A DNA stretch of 42,287 nt, taken from positions 1 through 42,287 of the forward strand of contig NZ_CAMAYF010000018.1 in assembly GCF_945862485.1 (NCBI RefSeq), written 5' to 3'. The DNA is from Sphingorhabdus sp. EL138 (GTDB taxonomy: Bacteria > Pseudomonadota > Alphaproteobacteria > Sphingomonadales > Sphingomonadaceae). The notes under the pieces were generated by a model that was not told the DNA's origin, ran no database searches, and saw only the letters and a program-made list of their open reading frames with translations. This document shows, in pieces, positions 36,159 through 42,287 of this stretch (position 1 is its first letter; the number at the start of each line of letters is the position of its first letter). A program made the position numbers and the translations under genes.

Positions 36159-37314
36159 GCGTCAATTTCTCCAATACGGCACGGGCATATTGCCGTGCGT
36201 CTGCATCGATGCTGAACAGATCTTCCAAATTTGCAGGCGCCTCTGGCACATAAACCGTCAATGTCGCTTCGACCAACGCCGCAATTTCCAAGAATGTAAT
36301 TTGGCCTGCCAAAAACGCCGCTACAGCGACTTCGTTGGCAGCGTTCAAAATGGCCGGCTTTGCTCCGCCTTCGGCTATAGCCGCGCGGGCAAGTCGAAGC
36401 GCCGGAAAGCGCTCAACATCGGGCTGCTCAAAGGTCAACTGGCCAATGGTCGCTAAATCCAGAGGTTTGCAGCTTGTCGTGATACGCTCGGGCCATGCCA
36501 GCGCGCTGGCAATGGGAATGCGCATATCTGGCGATCCAAGCTGCGCCAAAGTCGAACAATCAACATATTCGACCATCGAATGGATGACCGATTGTGGATG
36601 GACGAGGATATCGATTTTATCCAAGCCCACAGCAAACAAATGATAGGCCTCAATCAACTCAAGGCCCTTGTTCATCATTGTCGCGGAATCGATGCTGATC
36701 TTTGCGCCCATGTCCCAATTGGGATGCGCCACGGCCTGCGCTGGCGTTACGCCGCGCATCTCTTCTAGTGAGAAGGAACGAAACGGTCCGCCGCTCGCGG
36801 TCAGGGTAATCTTGCGTACTTGGTCAATTTTGCCGCCCGATAGGCACTGGAATATCGCATTATGTTCGCTGTCGACGGGCAAAAGCGTTGCACCCGAACG
36901 GCGCACTGCAGCCATCATCAGGGCGCCAGCGGAGACCAATGCTTCTTTATTGGCCAAGGCTACAGTCTTCCCAGCCTCGATTGCAGCCATTGTAGAGGGT
37001 AATCCAGCACAACCGACGATAGAGGCCATGGTCCAATCGGCATTGCGCCTGGCGGCCTCCACAAGCGCGTCAGCGCCTGCTGCAGCTTCTATGCCCGTCC
37101 CTACCAATGCGTCCTTCAGTTCGGCATAGGCCGTCTCATCCGCAACGACCGCCAGTTCGGCATCAAATTCGCGCGCCAACTGGGCTATGGTAGCGGCATT
37201 GCCGTTCGCCGTTAGCGCCACAACGCGATATTTGCTGCGATGCTGGCGAATGAGATCCAGTGTCGATAGCCCGACGGAGCCTGTTGCGCCAAAGATGGAA
37301 ACGCTGCGGGTCAT
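36148..37314 (-). CDS. dxr: 1-deoxy-D-xylulose 5-phosphate reductoisomerase
   Basis: Second step of the MEP isoprenoid pathway: rearranges and reduces DXP to MEP with NADPH and a divalent metal. From ATG 37314 the protein is 388 residues and begins MTRSVSIFGATGSVGLSTLDL (NADPH-binding). ALANKEALVSAG, VDSEHNAIFQCL (metal ligands), the flexible-loop region LTASGGPFR, and TMMNKGLELIEAYHLF follow. The frame extends to 37365, but that part overlaps cdsA; ATG 37314 lies 4 bases past the cdsA stop. Confidence 0.96.
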   Translation of the reverse strand: MTRSVSIFGATGSVGLSTLDLIRQHRSKYRVVALTANGNAATIAQLAREFDAELAVVADETAYAELKDALVGTGIEAAAGADALVEAARRNADWTMASIVGCAGLPSTMAAIEAGKTVALANKEALVSAGALMMAAVRRSGATLLPVDSEHNAIFQCLSGGKIDQVRKITLTASGGPFRSFSLEEMRGVTPAQAVAHPNWDMGAKISIDSATMMNKGLELIEAYHLFAVGLDKIDILVHPQSVIHSMVEYVDCSTLAQLGSPDMRIPIASALAWPERITTSCKPLDLATIGQLTFEQPDVERFPALRLARAAIAEGGAKPAILNAANEVAVAAFLAGQITFLEIAALVEATLTVYVPEAPANLEDLFSIDADARQYARAVLEKLTRGH

Positions 37315-37318
37315 GGGA

Positions 37319-38056
37319 TCAGCTACCCGCCACACTTTGAAATAGCGTGACGACACCGGCGGCAAAAGCGACAGCGATCAGGCCATCCGTCCGGTCGAAT
37401 AACCCGCCATGACCGGGTATCAATCGGCCAGAATCTTTTACCCCTGCCCGCCGTTTCATCCAGCTTTCAAAGAAATCGCCCATTTGCGCGACCACCGCAA
37501 GCGCGGCCCCCGTCAGCATCAGGCGAAACCAGCCATAGGCCAGATAAACATCGCCATCACCAGCTTCACCGCCCCTGAAGGCGTAAATGCCTGCCTGAAT
37601 TAAAACCATCATAAGGCCAGCACCAATCATGCCGCCGAATAGCCCCGACCATGTTTTCGATGGGCTAATCCGTGGCGCGATCTTGGCTCCGCCGATGCTG
37701 CGCCCGGCAAAATACGCGCCGACGTCGGTGCCAATTACCCCTGCGATCAGCATGATTGCGGGCGTCATGCCAAAAAAAGGCGCGCTGAACAGCATCAAGG
37801 TGAAACAGGCCAAGCCGACATAGGTCAGGCCGCCCAATAGCCAAAATATCTGCGCCTGCCGACTTTGCGCAAAACCAAGTACCAATTTGGTAAACTCAAA
37901 AAAAACACCAAGGCCTATCGCGACAACGAGGCCCATAAAGGTAAAGCCGCCCAACCAGATCGCAACTATCGCAACCGTCATCATTGCGACGCTCGACAAT
38001 GTCCGTATGCCCAAGTCTGAGCGGGGCTTTAGCAGCGTCGCGACTTTATCGTTCAT
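37319..38056 (-). CDS. cdsA: Phosphatidate cytidylyltransferase
   Basis: Makes CDP-diacylglycerol from phosphatidate and CTP at the inner membrane. The 245-residue, multi-helix protein carries the CDS signature in its C-terminal half: GTDVGAYFAGRSIGG, SPSKTWSGLFGG and KRRAGVKDSGRLIPGHGGLFDRTDGL. Its ATG overlaps the uppS stop by four bases (ATGA), and dxr begins just after its stop. It lies in the conserved uppS-cdsA-dxr-rseP-bamA order. Confidence 0.95.
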   Translation of the reverse strand: MNDKVATLLKPRSDLGIRTLSSVAMMTVAIVAIWLGGFTFMGLVVAIGLGVFFEFTKLVLGFAQSRQAQIFWLLGGLTYVGLACFTLMLFSAPFFGMTPAIMLIAGVIGTDVGAYFAGRSIGGAKIAPRISPSKTWSGLFGGMIGAGLMMVLIQAGIYAFRGGEAGDGDVYLAYGWFRLMLTGAALAVVAQMGDFFESWMKRRAGVKDSGRLIPGHGGLFDRTDGLIAVAFAAGVVTLFQSVAGS

Positions 38057-38769
38057 CGACCACCATAGCGCCGTTCACGCCGCGCAAATTCGTTGAGGGC
38101 GGCAGCAAGCTCATCCTTGTTGAAATCCGGCCATAAGGTTTCGGTAAACCAGAGTTCAGCATATGCCGCTTGCCACAGCATGAAATTGGAGAGCCGTTGT
38201 TCGCCCGATGTCCGGATAAGCAAATCCAGCGGCGGTAAGTTGGCCGTATCGAGATTGGCTTCAATGCTCGCCGCATTAATTTCGCCTTGGGCAGCGGCAG
38301 CACGGGCCGCACGGACCATCTCGTCTTGTGCGCCATAATTTAGCGCAACCACCAATGTCGTGCGGCTATTCTGCGACGTCCGCGCGATAGACTCATCGAG
38401 CATTTCAACAATATCTGGCGCCAATGCCTTATAATTGCCAATAATTTTAAGGCGCACATCATTAGAAGCAAATTCATCAAGGTCAGATTTGATAAAATCG
38501 CGCATCAGGCCCATTAGATCGCTGATCTCATCCTCCGGCCGTTTCCAATTTTCGCTGGAGAAGGCGTAAAGGCTTAACGTTTCCAGCCCAAGCTCAGCGG
38601 CCGCACGGACAATATTCCGCACGGTCTCTACGCCGCGCTTATGCCCCATCGCCCGCGGCAACATGCGCTTTTTCGCCCAGCGGCCATTGCCATCCATGAT
38701 GATTGCAACATGGCGCGGCATTTTGCCGGTTCCGGCGGCAATGCGCTCTTGAGCGTCAGCGACAGCCAT
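38053..38769 (-). CDS. uppS: Undecaprenyl diphosphate synthase (cis-prenyltransferase)
   Basis: Builds C55 undecaprenyl diphosphate, the lipid carrier for peptidoglycan and O-antigen, from FPP and IPP. The 238-residue protein has HVAIIMDGNGRWAKKR (catalytic Asp26), GHKRGVETVR, LSLYAFSSENWKRP and the C-terminal DLLIRTSGEQRLSNFMLWQAAYAELWFT. The length is normal. It comes 41 bases after frr and overlaps cdsA. Confidence 0.96.
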   Translation of the reverse strand: MAVADAQERIAAGTGKMPRHVAIIMDGNGRWAKKRMLPRAMGHKRGVETVRNIVRAAAELGLETLSLYAFSSENWKRPEDEISDLMGLMRDFIKSDLDEFASNDVRLKIIGNYKALAPDIVEMLDESIARTSQNSRTTLVVALNYGAQDEMVRAARAAAAQGEINAASIEANLDTANLPPLDLLIRTSGEQRLSNFMLWQAAYAELWFTETLWPDFNKDELAAALNEFARRERRYGGR

Positions 38770-38810
38770 TAGTTACCAAAACCCGATGCAGTGTACAGGG
38801 TTAGCCAAAA

Positions 38811-39368
38811 TCACTGGCTCAGGATTTCCTTTTCCTTGTGCGCTGCTGCGTCATCGACCGCCTTGATCATTTCATCGGTCATTTTCTGGACTTCAGTTTC
38901 CAGCCGTTTGCGGTCATCTTCGCTGATTTCCTTTTTGTTTTCATCCGTCTTTAGCCCGTCATTGGCATCGCGACGGACGTTGCGGATCGCAATTTTCGCT
39001 TTTTCCGCATATTGGCCGGCCAGCTTTGCAAGTTCTTTGCGGCGTTCTTCGGTCAGGTCGGGGATTGGTAGGCGCAGCGTTTGACCATCGGTAATCGGGT
39101 TAAGACCCAATCCAGCGGAACGAATCGCCTTTTCCACCGGTGTCACATTTGACCGATCCCATACCTGCACCGATAATAGACGCGGCTCTGGCGCGCTGAC
39201 CGTTGCAACTTGGCTCAATGGCATATGTGATCCATATACTTCCACCACTACGGGATCGAGCAAGGTCACATTGGCGCGGCCCGTCCGCAGGCCCGAAAGG
39301 TCGCTTTTGAATGATTCGACAGCGCCCTTCATCCGGCGCTCTACATCGGTTTTATCATATTGCGGCAT
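38811..39368 (-). CDS. frr: Ribosome recycling factor
   Basis: Splits post-termination ribosomes together with EF-G. The 185-residue protein shows the two-domain RRF pattern: [16 protein letters not shown] at the N-terminus, then [31 protein letters not shown], and [10 protein letters not shown] in the three-helix bundle. GAAGGAAT precedes the ATG, which is three bases after the pyrH stop. Cotranscription with pyrH is near certain. Confidence 0.97.
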   Translation of the reverse strand: MPQYDKTDVERRMKGAVESFKSDLSGLRTGRANVTLLDPVVVEVYGSHMPLSQVATVSAPEPRLLSVQVWDRSNVTPVEKAIRSAGLGLNPITDGQTLRLPIPDLTEERRKELAKLAGQYAEKAKIAIRNVRRDANDGLKTDENKKEISEDDRKRLETEVQKMTDEMIKAVDDAAAHKEKEILSQ

Positions 39369-39371
39369 GGA

Positions 39372-40097
39372 TTAAATTCCTTCGCTTGTTACCACAGTTG
39401 AAGTGCCGCTTCCGTCGAGCACTTTCAGAATATTGCCCTGCTCGCGTATCGAAAAGACCACGATTGGGATGTTGTTGTCACGGCACAAAGATACCGCGCT
39501 GGCATCCATAACCTTCAGATTATCTGCCAAGACACGATCATAACTTAATGTTTCATAACGCTTTGCTGTTGGAACCTTTTTGGGATCAGCGTCATAAACA
39601 CCATCGACCGACGTCCCTTTAAACAAGGCATCGCACTGCATTTCGGCCGCGCGCAACGCAGCCCCGCTATCGGTTGTGAAGAATGGTGCACCAACGCCGG
39701 CGGCGAAAATGACGATGCGTCCCTTTTCCAAATGCCGTTCCGCACGGCGACGAATGACCGGTTCGCAGACCTTGTCCATCTCAATCGCGGATTGAACACG
39801 GGTCGGAACGCCAAGCTGTTCCAGCGCGTTCTGCATGGCCAGCGCGTTCATAACGGTGGCAAGCATACCCATATAGTCCGCCTGCGCCCGGTCCATGCCC
39901 TTGGCCGCGCCCGACATCCCACGGAAGATATTCCCTCCGCCGATAACCAGGCACAGTTGCAGACCAGTATCCTGCGCCGCCTTTACCTCTTCGGCCACGC
40001 GTGCGACCGTGTCTGGGTCAATGCCATAGGCTTGGTCGCCCATAAGCACTTCGCCTGATAATTTCAGCAGAATGCGACGATAGCCGTGCGCGCCCAT
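39372..40097 (-). CDS. pyrH: Uridylate kinase (UMP kinase)
   Basis: Phosphorylates UMP to UDP; allosterically controlled hexamer of the amino-acid-kinase fold. From ATG 40097 it has 241 residues: [50 protein letters not shown], and a C-terminal [25 protein letters not shown] lies 5 bases upstream of this ATG. The longer frame to 40160 lacks family similarity and spans a promoter candidate. A 144-base spacer separates it from tsf. Confidence 0.96.
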   Translation of the reverse strand: MGAHGYRRILLKLSGEVLMGDQAYGIDPDTVARVAEEVKAAQDTGLQLCLVIGGGNIFRGMSGAAKGMDRAQADYMGMLATVMNALAMQNALEQLGVPTRVQSAIEMDKVCEPVIRRRAERHLEKGRIVIFAAGVGAPFFTTDSGAALRAAEMQCDALFKGTSVDGVYDADPKKVPTAKRYETLSYDRVLADNLKVMDASAVSLCRDNNIPIVVFSIREQGNILKVLDGSGTSTVVTSEGI

Positions 40098-40131
40098 AAT
40101 GTCCCTCACCCTGATACGATAATGGCGCCCA

Positions 40132-40160
40132 GCTATAGAAGCCGCGCGCCACATCGCCAA
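40132..40160 (-). promoter_or_regulatory. Candidate pyrH promoter
   Basis: Minus-strand TTGGCG (40160-40155), 17 bases, TATAGC (40137-40132). Both boxes match the housekeeping consensus at 4 of 6. Position and spacing suit a separate pyrH-frr promoter inside the tsf-pyrH gap, with a leader of about 30 bases. Confidence 0.45.
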
Positions 40161-40241
40161 GTGCTTATGCCGTAATTTAATAGCGACATGTAAACTCTGC
40201 TCGCACCCCGCTTGATCGGCATGCGAACCGCACTTTTGTTG

Positions 40242-41168
40242 TTATGCGCCGACCGCAGCAGCCACTTCAGCCGCAAAGTCAGACACTTCCTTTTCAATGC
40301 CTTCACCAAGCTGGAAGCGAACATAGTCCTTCAGCACGATGGGCTTTCCAGCTTCTTTACCAGCGGCCGCCACAACGTCGGAAATCGGTGTCTTGCCGTC
40401 CATCACAAATGGCTGGCTCAACAAAGCATTTTCCTTGGCAAATTTCTTTACCGCGCCTTCAACCATCTTTTCGACGATATCGGCAGGCTTACCGCTTTCC
40501 GATGCCTTTTCACGGGCAATGCCGCGCTCACGCTCAAGCGTTTCGGCATCCAGGCCGGTTTCGTCCAGCGACAGCGGGAATGCAGCGGCAATGTGCATCG
40601 CCAATTGCTTACCAAGACCGTCCAGCGTCGCAGCGTCAGCTTCACTCTCAAGCGCCACCAGAACGCCAATGCCACCCATGCCGGGTGCCGCAGCGTTGTG
40701 CACATAAGAAACCACACGACCATTGCTAACCGAAAGCGACTTCACGCGGCGGATAACCTGATTTTCACCAATAGTTGCGATATTGTTGGTCAGACGCTCC
40801 TGCACCGTTTCACCACCGCCATAAGGCGCAGCCAAAACGGCATCGGCTTCGTTGGCAGCCAAACCAAGGGCAACTTGGCTCACGGCAGCCACAAATTCTT
40901 GGAACTGTTCGTTCTTGGCGACGAAGTCGGTCTGGCTGTTGACTTCAATGGCCGTACCCTTGGTCCCTTCAACAGCAACACCGACAAGACCTTCAGCCGC
41001 GGTGCGGCTGGATTTCTTGGCAGCGGTTGCAAGGCCCTTGGCGCGCAGCAAATCAACAGCGGCTTCGATATCACCATTGGTTTCTTCAAGCGCCTTTTTA
41101 GCGTCCATCATGCCAGCGCCGGAAAGCTCACGCAGTTCCTTGACGGCTGAAGCAGTAATTGCAGACAT
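40242..41168 (-). CDS. tsf: Translation elongation factor Ts
   Basis: Guanine-nucleotide exchange factor for EF-Tu. The chosen form (ATG 41168, AAGGACAAATTT upstream) is 308 residues. The UBA-like N-terminal domain is [21 protein letters not shown], followed by the signature [13 protein letters not shown] and two EF-Ts core subdomains ending at the late [10 protein letters not shown]. The frame extends 20 residues further to 41228, but that part lies in the repeat-containing spacer. rpsB is upstream. Confidence 0.96.
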   Translation of the reverse strand: MSAITASAVKELRELSGAGMMDAKKALEETNGDIEAAVDLLRAKGLATAAKKSSRTAAEGLVGVAVEGTKGTAIEVNSQTDFVAKNEQFQEFVAAVSQVALGLAANEADAVLAAPYGGGETVQERLTNNIATIGENQVIRRVKSLSVSNGRVVSYVHNAAAPGMGGIGVLVALESEADAATLDGLGKQLAMHIAAAFPLSLDETGLDAETLERERGIAREKASESGKPADIVEKMVEGAVKKFAKENALLSQPFVMDGKTPISDVVAAAGKEAGKPIVLKDYVRFQLGEGIEKEVSDFAAEVAAAVGA

Positions 41169-41222
41169 AAATTTGTCCTTTCGAATATGGTTTGCGAGAG
41201 GCCAATCGACCTCATTAAAGTT

Positions 41223-41310
41223 CGTCACCCCCGTTAAAGCGGGGATCCAACACCTGCGCTTACGATCTATGCAAAGTCAGGGGTTGGCCCCCGCCTACGC
41301 GGGGGTGACG
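41223..41310. repeat. Paired palindromic repeat (CCCCG subtype), rpsB-tsf spacer
   Basis: Left arm 41223-41248 (CGTCACCCCCGTTAAAGCGGGG...) and right arm 41286-41310 (CCCCCGCCTACGCGGGGGTGACG). The arms face each other, each with its own hairpin. The outer CGTCA/TGACG ends are shared with the other repeats in the window, but the core is CCCCGC-rich instead of CTGAAC. Confidence 0.8.
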
Positions 41311-41319
41311 ACAAATTGA

Positions 41320-42192
41320 TTACGCTTCTGCGGCAGGCGCTTCGGCTGGAGCAGCTTCCGCTTCAGGCGCAGCTTCTTCGGCTACTGGTGCAGTTTCTTC
41401 GGCCACGGGCGCAGTTTCTTCTGCAACAGGCGCAGCTTCTTCAACCAAGGCCGGTTCAGCCGCTGGCTCAACTTCCGCACCAAGGTCTATACCCTTGGCA
41501 ACCTTAGCATTTACATTGCCCTTAGTTGCCGCAGTGGCAACGGCGTCGCAATACAAACGAATGGCGCGGGCTGCGTCATCATTTGCAGGAACGGGGAATG
41601 CGATGCCATCAGGCGATACGTTCGAATCGAGAATCGCGATCACTGGAATGCCCAAAACATTGGCTTCCTTGATGGCGAGCTCTTCCTTGTTGGCGTCAAC
41701 GACGAACATGACGTCAGGAATGCCGCCCATGTCACGGATACCGCCAAGGCTCATTTCCAGCTTGTCGCGCTCACGGGTCATTTGAAGGATTTCCTTCTTC
41801 GTGAAACCGTGCGTGTCGCCCGAAAGCTGCTCTTCAAGGGTCTTGAGCTTCTTGATCGAATTTGAAATTGTCTTCCAGTTGGTGAGCATGCCACCCAACC
41901 AGCGATGGTTGACGAAATGCTGACCCGATGCGCGGGCAGCGTCGGCGATGGGGCCTTGGGCCTGACGCTTAGTTCCAACGAACAATACCTTGCCGCCAGA
42001 CGAAACGCTCTGGGCAACGAAATCGAGCGCACGTGCAAATAATGGCACGGACTGTGACAAATCGAGAATGTGGATGCCGTTGCGCGCGCCGAAGATATAC
42101 GGCTTCATACGCGGGTTCCAACGGTGTGTTTGGTGGCCGAAATGGGCCCCAGCTTCAAGCAATTGCTGCATGGTAACGACAGGTGCCGCCAT
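41320..42192 (-). CDS. rpsB: 30S ribosomal protein S2 with repetitive acidic C-terminal tail
   Basis: Small-subunit protein needed for S1 docking and translation initiation. The 290-residue protein opens [29 protein letters not shown], with [17 protein letters not shown] and [19 protein letters not shown] further in. The core ends near residue 240. A roughly 50-residue Ala/Pro/Glu-rich tail follows with repeated APVAEET units, encoded by four 21-base DNA repeats (41366-41449). C-terminal acidic extensions are common in alphaproteobacterial S2. AAGGAGAAG precedes the ATG. rpsB heads the rpsB-tsf cluster; a possible structured leader lies upstream. Confidence 0.97.
   Translation of the reverse strand: MAAPVVTMQQLLEAGAHFGHQTHRWNPRMKPYIFGARNGIHILDLSQSVPLFARALDFVAQSVSSGGKVLFVGTKRQAQGPIADAARASGQHFVNHRWLGGMLTNWKTISNSIKKLKTLEEQLSGDTHGFTKKEILQMTRERDKLEMSLGGIRDMGGIPDVMFVVDANKEELAIKEANVLGIPVIAILDSNVSPDGIAFPVPANDDAARAIRLYCDAVATAATKGNVNAKVAKGIDLGAEVEPAAEPALVEEAAPVAEETAPVAEETAPVAEEAAPEAEAAPAEAPAAEA
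41366..41449. repeat. Four 21-base tandem repeats encoding the S2 tail
   Basis: Units at 41366-41386, 41387-41407, 41408-41428 and 41429-41449, each close to GGYGCAGYTTCTTCNGC on the plus strand. They encode alternating Ala/Pro/Val/Glu on the minus strand. The third-position differences show that the array is not recent. Confidence 0.85.
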
Positions 42193-42287
42193 GGTACTTC
42201 TCCTTCCGGTTGAGCCTCTGGGAAACTAGAACGTCACTATTGCCTGAAAGGCAAAGATCAGCACCGGTATGTGCGTTTCCCATGTGG
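42193..42287 (-). promoter_or_regulatory. Possible structured rpsB leader
   Basis: Complementary 8-base blocks TGGGAAAC (42219-42226) and GTTTCCCA (42275-42282) enclose a hairpin TTGCC-TGAAA-GGCAA (42240-42254) and a small GCAC/GTGC stem (42261-42274). The minus-strand transcript could fold just ahead of the ribosome site. The region is cut by the window edge. The role, possibly S2 autoregulation, is inference. Confidence 0.4.

Noticed and set aside
37315-37365. 17-codon N-terminal extension of dxr
   Set aside because: It lies inside the cdsA 3' end; Dxr normally begins directly before the NADPH-binding glycine-rich motif.
40212-41150. 312-codon plus-strand frame opposite tsf
   Set aside because: It lies wholly antisense to a clear EF-Ts gene, has no family motif and no ribosome site; it is a by-product of codon bias.

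Overview
The window reads as a chromosomal, housekeeping-rich stretch from an alphaproteobacterium, most likely of the order Sphingomonadales. Reasons: the order rpsB-tsf-pyrH-frr-uppS-cdsA-dxr-rseP-bamA-ompH-fabZ; the run trpB-trpA-accD-folC; moderately GC-rich coding sequence; and dispersed palindromic intergenic repeats of the CGTCATCCTGAAC type. The genus call is inference. I see no insertion sequence, prophage, CRISPR array, rRNA or plasmid function.

Layout. 1-4028 (+): trpB (3' part), trpA, accD, folC. 4013-5581 (-): AmpG-like permease. 5674-12992 (+): RluB-type pseudouridine synthase, rsmD, UvrD/PcrA helicase, a TPR/aspartyl-hydroxylase protein, an MFS exporter translationally coupled to cysK, and a strong terminator. 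13054-15338 (-): acyl-CoA dehydrogenase behind a MerR-type regulator with a LiuR-like operator. 15432-17623: two unrelated L,D-transpeptidase-type proteins transcribed divergently, then sodC. 17697-19503: serB and miaA, divergent. 19608-23692 (+): ilvB, ilvH, ilvC, a terminator, then a YceI protein. 23773-28778 (-): nitronate monooxygenase family protein, leuA with an attenuator leader peptide, kup. 28779-29295: no convincing gene. 29296-30840 (-): leucine/valine dehydrogenase, tRNA-His, rpmE. 31101-42192 (-): fabZ, ompH, bamA, rseP, dxr, cdsA, uppS, frr, pyrH, tsf, rpsB.

How the genes work together. The ilv genes and leuA make branched-chain amino acids. The dehydrogenase at 29296-30330 and the acyl-CoA dehydrogenase/MerR pair look catabolic for branched-chain or fatty acyl substrates. 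The 31-42 kb block couples translation (S2, EF-Ts, RRF) with pyrimidine, isoprenoid, phospholipid and outer-membrane biogenesis.

The most interesting signals are regulatory, and routine gene calling would miss them. They are a 17-residue leucine-rich leader peptide plus hairpin before leuA, a 7-bp-arm palindrome matching a LiuR-type operator, an array of alternating ATTACG half-sites before the branched-chain dehydrogenase, a possible structured rpsB leader, and paired palindromic repeats placed inside operons. I did not find a clearly new multi-gene system.
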